From the NCBI GenBank assembly GCA_030016765.1, contig JASEJS010000016.1:1-14672 (forward strand): a stretch of DNA of 14,672 nt. The letters are read 5' to 3'. Position 1 is the first letter of the stretch; each line of letters opens with the position of its first letter. Source of the DNA: Patescibacteria group bacterium (GTDB lineage Bacteria > Patescibacteriota > Minisyncoccia > Minisyncoccales > JASEJS01). Both the position numbers and the translations under genes were made by a program. Of this stretch, positions 6,812 to 13,430 are shown in pieces. The notes under the pieces were generated by a model that was given only the letters and a program-made list of their open reading frames with translations, had not been told where the DNA came from and searched no databases.

Positions 6812-7667
6812 AATAACTAAAGATATTTTAAAAAATATCTACAAAAGAAGGCCCTCGAATGTCAGAAAATATGATTATGGGTTATTAATAGTGATTGGGG
6901 GCTCCGAATTTTATTCGGGTTCTCCGGCTCTTTCGGCAATGGCTGCTTTTAAATCAGGAGTGGATATGGTTAGAATTATAGCTCCCAAAAGGGCAGCTGA
7001 TATCATTGCTTCTTTCAAACCTGATTTAGCTGCCTATCCTTTAAAAGGGGACTATCTTAATAAAAAACATCTCTCTACTTTATTCGCTTTAACCGAATCA
7101 GCTAAAGTAGTCTCTAGAGGAAAAGCGGCGGTAGTAATTGGTGGAGGAATGGGAAGGAGTGAGGAAGTTCAAGAAGCGATTTTAGAATACCTTTCCCAAA
7201 TTTCCCTGCCAGTAGTAATTGATGCTGATGCCATTTATGCTGTAGGCAAAAAACCCGAAATAATTTCTGGCAAAAAATTCTTAATTACCCCCCATAGTTA
7301 TGAATTTTTTGTTTTAACTGGAAAAGAAATTCAGCAATTGTCTGAAGAAGAGAAAATAAAAATGGTTAAAGAAGAAGCAGCTAGAATGCAAACTACAATT
7401 TTACTTAAAGGACCAGTAGATATAATCTCTGATGGCAAAGAAGTGGCATTAAATAGAACAGGGAGCCCATATATGTCTAAGGGTGGATGCGGTGATTCAT
7501 TAGCTGGAATTTGTGGAGCCTTGATGGCCAGAGGAATTGATCCCTTTACTACTGCCCAGGCTGCTGCCTATATTAATGGAAAAGCTGGTGAAGTTGTTGC
7601 CCAAAGAATGAAAGAAGGATTATTAGCTACTGAATTAATTGAAGCTATTCCTGAAGTGCTCCATTAA
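6804..7667 (+). CDS. nnrD: ADP-dependent (S)-NAD(P)H-hydrate dehydratase
   Basis: A 287-residue ribokinase-fold enzyme that converts damaged, hydrated NADH or NADPH (NADHX/NADPHX) back to the working coenzyme, using ADP in bacteria. The sequence shows the N-terminal glycine motif VIGGSEFYSGSPALSA (residues 30-45), VIGGGMG (111-117), VIDADAI (138-144), ITPHSYEF (161-168) in place of the common TPHxGE, LLKGPVDII (200-208), and the anion hole with catalytic Asp231 in KGGCGDSLAG (226-235). The usual form of the last motif is GGTGDVLAG, so Cys229 and Ser232 are unusual. Only the dehydratase domain is present; the NnrE epimerase domain often fused to it is missing. The ATG overlaps the ftsZ stop (ATGATTGA), so translation is probably coupled to ftsZ. 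A link between coenzyme repair and division is not implied by this. Confidence 0.88.
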   Translation: MIEITKDILKNIYKRRPSNVRKYDYGLLIVIGGSEFYSGSPALSAMAAFKSGVDMVRIIAPKRAADIIASFKPDLAAYPLKGDYLNKKHLSTLFALTESAKVVSRGKAAVVIGGGMGRSEEVQEAILEYLSQISLPVVIDADAIYAVGKKPEIISGKKFLITPHSYEFFVLTGKEIQQLSEEEKIKMVKEEAARMQTTILLKGPVDIISDGKEVALNRTGSPYMSKGGCGDSLAGICGALMARGIDPFTTAQAAAYINGKAGEVVAQRMKEGLLATELIEAIPEVLH

Positions 7668-7705
7668 GATGACAAAAAGGAAAGTGACTTATACAAATTA
7701 CACCA

Positions 7706-7714
7706 TGGTATAAA
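7706..7714 (+). promoter_or_regulatory. Possible extended -10 promoter before trxB
   Basis: TGG followed by TATAAA (7709-7714) forms an extended -10 element, 11 nt before the trxB ATG at 7726. A GTGACT at 7684-7689 is a poor -35 candidate at 19-nt spacing. The predicted transcript would have a leader of about 5 nt. The 58-bp gap after nnrD contains no terminator, so read-through from ftsZ-nnrD is also possible. Confidence 0.35.
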
Positions 7715-7725
7715 ATTTATAAATT

Positions 7726-8646
7726 ATGGAGTATGATTTAATAATTATTGGTGCAGGGCCAGCCGGAATTACAGCCGGTATTTATGCTGCCCGTCAGAAA
7801 TTAAATACCCTTTTAATTACGAAAAGTTTCGGAGGCCAAGTAGCTAGAAAAGCAGTGGCCATTGAGAATTATCCTGGATTTGAAGAGATTTCTGGTTTGG
7901 AGCTAATTCAAAGATTTGAAAAACATCTGAGAAAGCACAAAATTGAGATTGTAAGAGATTCAGTAACCAAGATTGAAAAAATTAACAAAAAATTTTTAGT
8001 TTTTATTAAAGGCAAACCTAAATTTCAATCAAAAGCAGTAATTGTAGCTTCTGGAGCCGATCCCCGACCTTTAGAATTACCCGGAGAAAAAAAATTTATC
8101 GGAAAAGGTGTAAGTTACTGTACAGCATGTGATGCCGCTCTATTTAAAAATAAAACCGTGGCAGTGATTGGAGGAGGTAATGCTGGCTTTGAAGCAGCAA
8201 TATTTTTGGCCAAATATGCCAAAAAAATTTATATTTTAGAATCTGCTCCTCAAGTCAGAGCTACTCCAATTAATCAAGAAAGAGTTAAAAAAATTAAAAA
8301 GATTAAAGTGATCACTAATGCCATTTTAAAAAAAATTAAAGGTAAAGAATTTGTCGATTCAATAGTTTATCAAAATCAGAAAACTAAAAAAATAAAAACT
8401 TTATCTCTGGAAGGAGTTTTCATTGAAATCGGTTCTCAACCAGCAGTCTCTTTTGTAAAAAGTCTAGTAGAATTCAATGAAAAAAATGAGATTAAAGTTA
8501 ATCCCAGCACTCTTCAAACTAAAACTCCTGGCTTTTTTGCTGCTGGAGATGTTAGCGATGGGAAATACAAGCAAATTGTGATTGCTGCTGGCCAAGGAGC
8601 AATAGCAATTCTCTCCGCATATGATTATTTACAAAAATTAAAATAA
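7726..8646 (+). CDS. trxB: Thioredoxin-disulfide reductase family flavoprotein, AhpF-like NAD-binding site
   Basis: A 306-residue low-molecular-weight thioredoxin reductase, which passes electrons from a nicotinamide coenzyme through FAD and a redox-active disulfide to a small thiol protein. FAD binding: GAGPAG (9-14) and FFAAGDV (270-276). The active disulfide is Cys132-Thr-Ala-Cys135 in SYCTACD; most homologues have CATC. The second Rossmann motif is VIGGGNAGFEAA (147-158). The segment that reads the 2'-phosphate of NADPH in E. coli TrxB (HRRDGFRA) is here LESAPQVRA (171-179); both arginines are gone and Glu172 ends the strand. It resembles the NADH-using AhpF (LLEFAPEMKA, from memory), but the N-terminal AhpF domain is absent. 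NADH preference is therefore inferred. Likely partners nearby are the glutaredoxin at 12168 and, across the membrane, the thioredoxin-fold protein at 11204. No Shine-Dalgarno sequence. Confidence 0.92.
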   Translation: MEYDLIIIGAGPAGITAGIYAARQKLNTLLITKSFGGQVARKAVAIENYPGFEEISGLELIQRFEKHLRKHKIEIVRDSVTKIEKINKKFLVFIKGKPKFQSKAVIVASGADPRPLELPGEKKFIGKGVSYCTACDAALFKNKTVAVIGGGNAGFEAAIFLAKYAKKIYILESAPQVRATPINQERVKKIKKIKVITNAILKKIKGKEFVDSIVYQNQKTKKIKTLSLEGVFIEIGSQPAVSFVKSLVEFNEKNEIKVNPSTLQTKTPGFFAAGDVSDGKYKQIVIAAGQGAIAILSAYDYLQKLK

Positions 8647-8694
8647 AACAAAACTCCTATGCTCCAGTGCACGGTAATTTTAGCATAAATTTCG

Positions 8695-9981
8695 ATGAAA
8701 AATTCTCAAATCAAATCAATAAAAGCCAGAGAGATTTTAGATTCTCGAGGAAATCCAACGATAGAAGTAGAGTTAACTACTGATTTGGGTGTTTTCCCGG
8801 CTTCAGTTCCATCAGGAATTTCTAAGGGGAAATATGAAGCAGTGGAACTAAGAGATAAAGGTAAAAGATATCAGGGAAAAGGAGTTTTAAAGGCAATCAA
8901 CAATATCAATAAAATTATTTTTCCAAAACTTAAAGGAAAAGAGGTAACTGAGCAAAAAAAGATAGATGATTTAATGATAAAACTGGATGGAACGAGAAAT
9001 AAATCAAAATTGGGAGCAAATGCTATTTTGCCAGTTTCAATGGCTGTTTGCCGGGCTGGAGCCAGGGCAAAAAATCTTCCTCTATATCAATACATTTCTC
9101 ATCTTTTTCTGAAAACTGAGGCCAAAAATTTGCCTATACCTTGTTTAAACATCATCAATGGCGGAGCTCATGCCGGAAACGAGTTGGATTTTCAGGAATT
9201 TATGATTTTGCCTCAGCTAAAACAGTTGAAAAAATCTACAGGTGTCGAAAAATTCAACTTTAAAGAATCTTTAAGGATAGCTTCAGAAATTTATTATGAG
9301 TTAAAAAATTTAATTAAAGAAAAATATATAGATTTAGCTATTAATGTTGGGGATGAGGGAGGTTTTGCCCCTCCAGTGAGAGCACCAGAGGAAGCGCTGG
9401 ATTTAATAATGGAAGCTGCTAAAAAAGCAGGTTATCAAAATAAAATTAAAATCATTTTAGATGTTGCTGCTTCTCAATTTTATCAAGAAAGGAAATACAA
9501 AATGAAATTTGGGATTTTCACTTCCGAAGGTCTTTTAAGATATTATTCAGATTTAATTCAAAAATACCCAATAATAGGTTTAGAAGATCCATTTTCAGAA
9601 GAAGATTGGGAAGGATGGAGAAAGTTAAAATCAAAAATTAAAAATCAAAAGTCAAAAGTTTTAATTATCGGAGATGATTTAACAGTAACTAATCCAGAGA
9701 GAATTAAATTAGCTTTTAAAAGAAAGGCCTGCAATGCCATTATTTTGAAACCAAATCAAATTGGAACCCTGACTGAGACAATTGAAGCAGCTAAATTAGC
9801 TAAGTCTTATGGCTGGAAAATAATAGTTTCTCATCGTTCTGGAGAAACTACAGATTGTTTTATTTCTGATTTAGTAGTAGGAATTGGAGCTGATTTTATA
9901 AAGGCTGGAGCTCCAGCCAGGGGGGAGAGGGTAGTCAAATATAACAGATTACTAAAGATTGAAGAAGAGTTAAGGATATGA
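8695..9981 (+). CDS. eno: Enolase (phosphopyruvate hydratase)
   Basis: A 428-residue cytoplasmic enzyme converting 2-phosphoglycerate to phosphoenolpyruvate in glycolysis. Full length for the family. Visible features: AREILDSRGNPTIEV (11-25), substrate loop SGISKG (40-45; usually SGASTG), GGAHAGNELDFQEFM (156-170) with catalytic Glu168, NVGDEGGFAP with Glu221, magnesium ligands Asp256 (LDVAAS), Glu297 (LEDPF) and the Asp pair at 327-328 (GDDL), the catalytic base Lys352 (LKPNQIGT), and SHRSGETTD (379-387). A lysine-rich stretch at about 311-321, encoded by an A-rich repeat, makes the loop before GDDL about three residues longer than in E. coli enolase. The 48-nt gap after trxB has no terminator and no convincing promoter. 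Its stop overlaps the apgM start by 4 nt (ATGA), coupling two consecutive glycolytic steps. Confidence 0.97.
   Translation: MKNSQIKSIKAREILDSRGNPTIEVELTTDLGVFPASVPSGISKGKYEAVELRDKGKRYQGKGVLKAINNINKIIFPKLKGKEVTEQKKIDDLMIKLDGTRNKSKLGANAILPVSMAVCRAGARAKNLPLYQYISHLFLKTEAKNLPIPCLNIINGGAHAGNELDFQEFMILPQLKQLKKSTGVEKFNFKESLRIASEIYYELKNLIKEKYIDLAINVGDEGGFAPPVRAPEEALDLIMEAAKKAGYQNKIKIILDVAASQFYQERKYKMKFGIFTSEGLLRYYSDLIQKYPIIGLEDPFSEEDWEGWRKLKSKIKNQKSKVLIIGDDLTVTNPERIKLAFKRKACNAIILKPNQIGTLTETIEAAKLAKSYGWKIIVSHRSGETTDCFISDLVVGIGADFIKAGAPARGERVVKYNRLLKIEEELRI
9625..9660 (+). repeat. A-rich imperfect short repeat inside eno
   Basis: A 36-nt tract of imperfectly repeated units of the type AAAATCAAAA / TTAAAAATCAAAAGTCAAAAG lies in frame within the enolase gene and encodes the lysine-rich loop LKSKIKNQKSK. 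It looks like a small tandem expansion tolerated in a surface loop. It is visible only as composition and repetition; no second copy outside eno was confirmed. Confidence 0.4.
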
Positions 9982-11174
9982 AAAAAATAATCTTAATAGT
10001 TATTGATGGCTTGGGAGATAAACCAATACCTCAGCTGAAAAATAGAACCCCTTTGGAAGCTGCTAATACTCCAAATTTAGATTGGTTAGCTAATAAAGGA
10101 ATTTGTGGATTAGTTGAGCCATATTTAATGAATGAAAAACCAGAATCAGATACTTGCCATTTAGCTTTATTTGGATACGATCCAAAAATTTATTATTTGG
10201 GCAGAGGACCCTATGAAGCAGCCGGACTCCAACCTGCCCTGAAATTGGAGGAAGGTGATTTATATCTGAGAGTCAATTTTGCCACTTTGGACAAAAATCT
10301 GAAAGTAATTGATAGAAGGGCAGGGAGGATAGAAAAAACCCAGCCCTTAATTAATGCTTTAAAAGGTATAGAAATTAGAGGGGTTAAGTTTTTAATAAAA
10401 AAATCTTATGGCCATCGGGCAGTATTAATTTTAAGAAACAGAAATTTATCAGCAAAAATCTCAGATTCAGATCCAAAAAAAGAAGGGTTAAAAATCAAAA
10501 ATATTCTTCCTTTAGATAAATCACCAGAGGCTATTTTCACTGCTGATATTTTAAATAAATTTTTATTTCAGGCTCACCAAATTTTACAAAATCACCCCTT
10601 AAACAAAAACCGAGAGAAGAAAGAGTTATTGCCAGCCAATTGCCTTTTGACGAGGGGAGCTGGTTTTTTTAAAGAAACGCCAAGTTTCGAAAAAAAGTAT
10701 GGATTGAAAACCTGCTGTATTGCTGGTGGTGCTTTATACAAAGGAATTGCCAAAATTTTAGGAATGGATCTAATTAAAGTAGAAGGAGCCACCGGTTTAG
10801 CCAATACTAATCTGAAAGGGAAAATTGAAGCAGTAAAAAATGCTTTAAAAAAATATAATTTTGTCTTTTTACACATTAAAGCTGCTGATAGCTTAGCTGA
10901 AGATGGAAATTTTCAAGGAAAAAAAGAATTTATTGAGAAAATTGACAAGAATTTAAAACCTATGTTAAACTTAAAGAATACTCTAATTGTAGTTACTGCT
11001 GATCATTCTACTTGTTCTGATTTAAAGAGACATTGTCAAGAACCAGTTCCCCTTTTGATCTGGGGAGATGGCCAGGATTCAGTAAAAGAATTTTCTGAAA
11101 AGGCCTGTAAAAAAGGAAAATTGGGAAAAATAAAACAATTAAATTTAATGGCAATTATTTTAAGTCTTGTCTAA
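9978..11174 (+). CDS. apgM: 2,3-bisphosphoglycerate-independent phosphoglycerate mutase, archaeal type (ApgM)
   Basis: A 398-residue alkaline-phosphatase-superfamily enzyme that interconverts 3- and 2-phosphoglycerate, the step before enolase. Visible: VIDGLGDKP with Asp10, TPLEAANTPNLD (24-35), PESDTCHLALFGYDP (55-69) with the phosphoryl-accepting Ser57, GRGPYEAAG (76-83), GATGLANTN (270-278), HIKAADSLAEDG (299-310), TADHST (340-345) with Asp342 and His343, and His352. In the family the metal site usually reads D-x3-H (KATDxAGHDG); here the place of that histidine is Glu308, so one metal ligand is changed. The DHSTP motif is DHSTC. Otherwise the length and order of motifs fit an active enzyme. 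The ATG overlaps the eno stop, so the pair is translationally coupled. Archaeal-type ApgM also occurs in various bacteria, so this alone does not mark an archaeon. Confidence 0.92.
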   Translation: MKKIILIVIDGLGDKPIPQLKNRTPLEAANTPNLDWLANKGICGLVEPYLMNEKPESDTCHLALFGYDPKIYYLGRGPYEAAGLQPALKLEEGDLYLRVNFATLDKNLKVIDRRAGRIEKTQPLINALKGIEIRGVKFLIKKSYGHRAVLILRNRNLSAKISDSDPKKEGLKIKNILPLDKSPEAIFTADILNKFLFQAHQILQNHPLNKNREKKELLPANCLLTRGAGFFKETPSFEKKYGLKTCCIAGGALYKGIAKILGMDLIKVEGATGLANTNLKGKIEAVKNALKKYNFVFLHIKAADSLAEDGNFQGKKEFIEKIDKNLKPMLNLKNTLIVVTADHSTCSDLKRHCQEPVPLLIWGDGQDSVKEFSEKACKKGKLGKIKQLNLMAIILSLV

Positions 11175-11195
11175 AAAATAAATTTTTTGTATTAT
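11167..11195 (+). promoter_or_regulatory. Promoter before the membrane thioredoxin-fold gene, near-leaderless
   Basis: TTGTCT (11167-11172) and TATTAT (11190-11195, one mismatch to consensus) are separated by 17 nt. The in-frame ATG at 11204 begins 8 nt after the -10 box. The upstream TTG at 11195-11197 overlaps the -10 box itself and would not be in the transcript, which argues for ATG 11204 as the start. The -35 box lies in the last codons of apgM. Confidence 0.5.
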
Positions 11196-11203
11196 TGAAT
11201 AAT

Positions 11204-12163
11204 ATGTTCAAAAATCTCACTTTACCCCTAACTATTATTATAGCCGGAGCAATAATTGCCGGAGTTATATTTTTGGTAAATCAAGAAAAAACTTCAGAAA
11301 AAGTTTTATCTCCCCACCAGGCAGCCGAAAAAGCCATAAATTATATCAACCAGAATATGTTAGAGGAAGGGAACACTGCTTCTTTAATCAATGTAGTCGA
11401 GGAAAATGGAGTCTATAAATTCCGACTTAAAATTGGAGAAAGAGAATATGACTCCTATGTAACCAAAGATGGAAAACTTCTCTTTACCCAGGGAATTAAT
11501 TTAGAATCTCCTCCCAGTTCAGTTCAAAAAGAAACATCCAGCGAAATTTCAAAAAGAGATAAGCCAGATATTAAAATTTTTGTGATGAGTTATTGCCCTT
11601 TTGGTTTACAAGCTCAAAAGATGTTTTTACCAGTTTATCATTTATTGAAAGATAAAGTAGAAATGGGAATATACTTTGTTAATTATGCCATGCATGGTAA
11701 AAAAGAAATTGATGAGAATTTAAGGCAATATTGTATTCAAAAAGAAGAGAAAGAAAAATATGCTGATTATTTAAGCTGCTTTGTTAAAGGGGGTGATTAT
11801 CAAGGATGTCTTTTAGAAGCCAAAATCAATAAAGAACTTCTCCAATCTTGTATTTCGGAAACTGACAAAGAGTACAAAATCACTGCTAAATATCAAGACA
11901 AAAGCACTTGGCTTAATGGAAGATTTCCCAAATTCGATATTCATTCTTCTCTCTGTGAAAAATATGGAGTAAGAGGCTCTCCAACCATAGTTATTAATGA
12001 TAAAGTGATAAATATTTCTCCGAGATCACCAGAGAAATTTAAAGATGTTATTTGCCAAAGTTTTATCTCTCCACCTCAGGAATGTTCCCAAAGTCTATCT
12101 ACTTCTGCCCCTTCACCAGGTTTTGGTGGAGGAACAGGTTCTTCTGGAGGTCAATGTAAATAA
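11204..12163 (+). CDS. Membrane-anchored extracytoplasmic thioredoxin-fold (DsbA-like) protein
   Basis: With the ATG at 11204 (preferred over the in-frame TTG at 11195 because of the promoter position) the protein has 319 residues. Residues 5-26 are one hydrophobic segment, so the rest is outside the membrane. Residues 33-95 (HQAAEKAINYINQ to VTKDGKLLF) look like a small PepSY-like domain. Residues 122-285 form a thioredoxin-like domain with SYCPFG (129-134) and the cis-proline segment GSPTIVI (258-264). The active-site position has a single cysteine (CPFG), not CxxC; eight more cysteines follow (177, 192, 202, 216, 251, 284, 294, 318), as in GILT/DsbA-related proteins with extra disulfides. 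The tail is Ser/Gly-rich with a terminal QCK. A role in disulfide chemistry of secreted proteins is likely, direction (oxidase, isomerase, reductase) unknown. A glutaredoxin gene follows after 4 nt. Confidence 0.8.
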   Translation: MFKNLTLPLTIIIAGAIIAGVIFLVNQEKTSEKVLSPHQAAEKAINYINQNMLEEGNTASLINVVEENGVYKFRLKIGEREYDSYVTKDGKLLFTQGINLESPPSSVQKETSSEISKRDKPDIKIFVMSYCPFGLQAQKMFLPVYHLLKDKVEMGIYFVNYAMHGKKEIDENLRQYCIQKEEKEKYADYLSCFVKGGDYQGCLLEAKINKELLQSCISETDKEYKITAKYQDKSTWLNGRFPKFDIHSSLCEKYGVRGSPTIVINDKVINISPRSPEKFKDVICQSFISPPQECSQSLSTSAPSPGFGGGTGSSGGQCK

Positions 12164-12167
12164 TTTT

Positions 12168-12407
12168 ATGCCTAAAGTTCGAGTATTTACCACAATTTCC
12201 TGTCCTTATTGTTTCACTCTCAAAGAGTTTTTAAAAGAAAAAGGAATTGAATTTGAGGAAATTGATGTTTCCAAAGATGAGAGGGCCAGAGAGGAATTAA
12301 TAAAAAAAACTGGCAAATTTGTAGTTCCCATAATTGAAATTGATGGCCAAATTGTGATTGGATTTGACAAGGAAAAAATCTGCCAATTATTGAACATCAA
12401 AGACTAG
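12168..12407 (+). CDS. Glutaredoxin-like protein (YruB-like family)
   Basis: A 79-residue single-domain thiol-disulfide carrier of the cytoplasm. It has the CPYC active site (residues 12-15, in TTISCPYCFTLKEFL), the strand FEEIDVSKD (29-37), and the cis-proline FVVPIIEIDG (51-60), followed by GFDKEKI, which fits the small glutaredoxin-like group represented by YruB. The start at 12168 is chosen because the family begins just before this strand; the open frame extends further upstream only inside the preceding gene. The GGAGG 17 nt upstream is coding sequence of that gene and too distant to be a good ribosome site. It is 4 nt behind the anchored thioredoxin-fold gene, so the two are probably co-translated, and it may receive electrons from the reductase at 7726. 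An intrinsic terminator lies 25 nt downstream. Confidence 0.9.
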   Translation: MPKVRVFTTISCPYCFTLKEFLKEKGIEFEEIDVSKDERAREELIKKTGKFVVPIIEIDGQIVIGFDKEKICQLLNIKD

Positions 12408-12431
12408 AAGCTAAAGTAAAAGACTTTTTAG

Positions 12432-12462
12432 CTCTGTCATTTAAGACAGAGTTTTTTATTTT
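12432..12462 (+). terminator. Rho-independent terminator after the glutaredoxin gene
   Basis: CTCTGTC (12432-12438) and GACAGAG (12445-12451) form a 7-bp stem, extendable by a G-T and an A-T pair, with a 6-nt loop, directly followed by TTTTTTATTTT (12452-12462). The T-run exists only on the plus-strand side, so it acts for the rightward genes. It closes the block that begins at ftsZ. Confidence 0.88.
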
Positions 12463-12465
12463 AAG

Positions 12466-12474
12466 TTATCCACA
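12466..12474 (+). other. Single perfect DnaA-box-like 9-mer (TTATCCACA)
   Basis: TTATCCACA matches the E. coli high-affinity DnaA box exactly. It lies in the 149-bp gap between the terminator and the next promoter. No second box, AT-rich unwinding array or dnaA/dnaN gene is near, so it is not evidence for an origin; a DnaA regulatory site or chance match are both possible. Confidence 0.25.
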
Positions 12475-12483
12475 ATTTACCCG

Positions 12484-12512
12484 TTTAGAAATTTTATAAA
12501 AAATTATATAAT
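12484..12512 (+). promoter_or_regulatory. Promoter for the envelope/HEPN-MNT gene string
   Basis: A perfect -10 TATAAT (12507-12512) is preceded after 17 nt by TTTAGA (12484-12489, four of six consensus bases). Transcription would start near 12519, giving a leader of about 38 nt before the ATG at 12557. No Shine-Dalgarno sequence is visible in that leader. Confidence 0.5.
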
Positions 12513-12556
12513 TAAAATGATTATCGAAAAAGGTTCAAGATAGCAACCAAGTAAAT

Positions 12557-13015
12557 ATGAGAAAATATTTAGTAATTTTAGGAGTTTTTGTTGGTATTAT
12601 TTTGGCTAGCTACTTTTTGTTGGAGAACTTTAAAATTCCTCTTATAGAGAAAGAGATAGCGGAAAAAAATCAACCGCCAAAGGTCGAAATAAGAGGAGTA
12701 GGTAGAGGTTGTGGAATAGCAGTAGCTGAAATGTTCTTTTATGTTTCCGATCCTGATTTAGAAGATTATCTTACTGCTTATCAAATTCAGGTTGATGATA
12801 ATTCCGATTTTTCTCATTGTCCGGGTAAAGATTGCCCTTTTGATACTGGTAAAGAAATTAAAATTGGAGAAACTCTAAAAAAATACGATTCCACTTATAA
12901 ATTTTCTCTGCCTCGAAAATTAGCTGAAAAGATTTATTTCTGGCGGGTAAAAGTTTGGGATAAAAATGATACCCCTTCTAACTGGGCAAGTGCAACTCTC
13001 GACCTCAGTAGATGA
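12557..13015 (+). CDS. Membrane-anchored small extracytoplasmic protein, FN3-like
   Basis: A 152-residue protein with an N-terminal hydrophobic segment (about 4-22) behind the basic MRKY, so an uncleaved anchor or signal peptide with the rest outside the cell. The remaining 125 residues are beta-rich and end with YFWRVKVWDKNDTPSNWAS (127-145), a pattern seen in fibronectin-type-III-like domains where a W-R-V-x-V strand is followed by a D-x-x-x-x-S-x-W turn. The segment TAYQIQVDDNSDF (73-85) fits an earlier strand of the same fold. Three cysteines (52, 88, 93) could form a disulfide or bind a metal. No catalytic motif is visible and I do not recognise a named family; a surface or adhesion role is only a guess. 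First gene after the promoter at 12484-12512; the HEPN gene starts 34 nt after its stop. Confidence 0.75.
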   Translation: MRKYLVILGVFVGIILASYFLLENFKIPLIEKEIAEKNQPPKVEIRGVGRGCGIAVAEMFFYVSDPDLEDYLTAYQIQVDDNSDFSHCPGKDCPFDTGKEIKIGETLKKYDSTYKFSLPRKLAEKIYFWRVKVWDKNDTPSNWASATLDLSR

Positions 13016-13049
13016 TTATGTTAAAATTAAAATAAGACCTTTAAATAAT

Positions 13050-13430
13050 ATGGCAAAGGCCAATTTTTTGAAAGAGAAAGCAGATGCCTTTTTTGAGGAT
13101 GCTAATTATGATATTTCCAGGAAAAAATGGTTCTTAGCTGCTTTTCATTTGCATCAAGCTTGCCAGCTTTATTTAAAATATTATCTCTTCTTAAAACTTA
13201 GAAGATATCCTAAGGTGCATTCCTTAGAAGAGCTATTAAAAGGAATTGGCAAGGTTTATTCAAAGCAAAAAGAAATAGAAAATGTGTTGGAAAAGAAAGC
13301 CAGTACAATTGGAGATTTAGATCAAGCTTATCTCACTTCGAGATATTTACCAGTTGAATTTAGTGAACAAAGAATTAAAAACATGTTGAATTTCACTAAA
13401 GATTTATTAAAATTTCTCAAAAAATTATGA
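13050..13430 (+). CDS. HEPN-domain protein (putative toxin of a HEPN/MNT pair)
   Basis: A 126-residue all-helical cytoplasmic protein. The start at 13050 is preferred over an in-frame ATG at 12966 because the latter lies 50 nt inside the previous gene and adds 28 residues unlike the domain. The pattern FLKEKADAFFEDANYDIS, AAFHLHQACQLYLKYYLFLK and YLTSRYLP is characteristic of the HEPN family (pfam05168-like). The RX4H motif that forms the RNase site in toxic HEPN proteins is present as Arg52-YPKV-His57. In canonical HepT toxins the motif continues as HxY, and that tyrosine is AMPylated by the partner; here the position is leucine (HSL). It overlaps the nucleotidyltransferase gene by 4 nt (ATGA), which supports a two-component HEPN/MNT module. 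RNase activity is inferred from the motif, not shown. Confidence 0.82.
   Translation: MAKANFLKEKADAFFEDANYDISRKKWFLAAFHLHQACQLYLKYYLFLKLRRYPKVHSLEELLKGIGKVYSKQKEIENVLEKKASTIGDLDQAYLTSRYLPVEFSEQRIKNMLNFTKDLLKFLKKL

Noticed and set aside
8647..8694. Promoter or hairpin between trxB and eno
   Set aside because: Only poor -10 candidates (TAGCAT, CATAAA) without a -35 partner and no stable stem; not reported as a feature.
11172..11190. A6/T6 palindrome after apgM as a terminator
   Set aside because: The stem is only A-T pairs, too weak, and it lies between the -35 and -10 of a predicted promoter.
12045..12167. Longer start for the glutaredoxin at 12045
   Set aside because: This would overlap the preceding gene by over 100 nt, and the added residues are a frame-shifted reading of its tail; ATG 12168 gives a normal glutaredoxin length.
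12517..12543. Short frame MIIEKGSR just after a perfect -10 box, as a leader peptide
   Set aside because: The expected transcription start (about 12519) falls at or after its ATG, it has no ribosome site, and eight codons of this composition arise easily by chance.
12408..12556. Replication origin, suggested by a DnaA box, AT-rich sequence and dnaE in the window
   Set aside because: Only one DnaA box is present and no dnaA, dnaN or box cluster; dnaE is 7 kb away and is not an origin marker.
12966..13049. Longer start for the HEPN gene at 12966
   Set aside because: It lies inside the previous gene in another frame, and the extra residues do not look like the HEPN domain; ATG 13050 fits the domain start.
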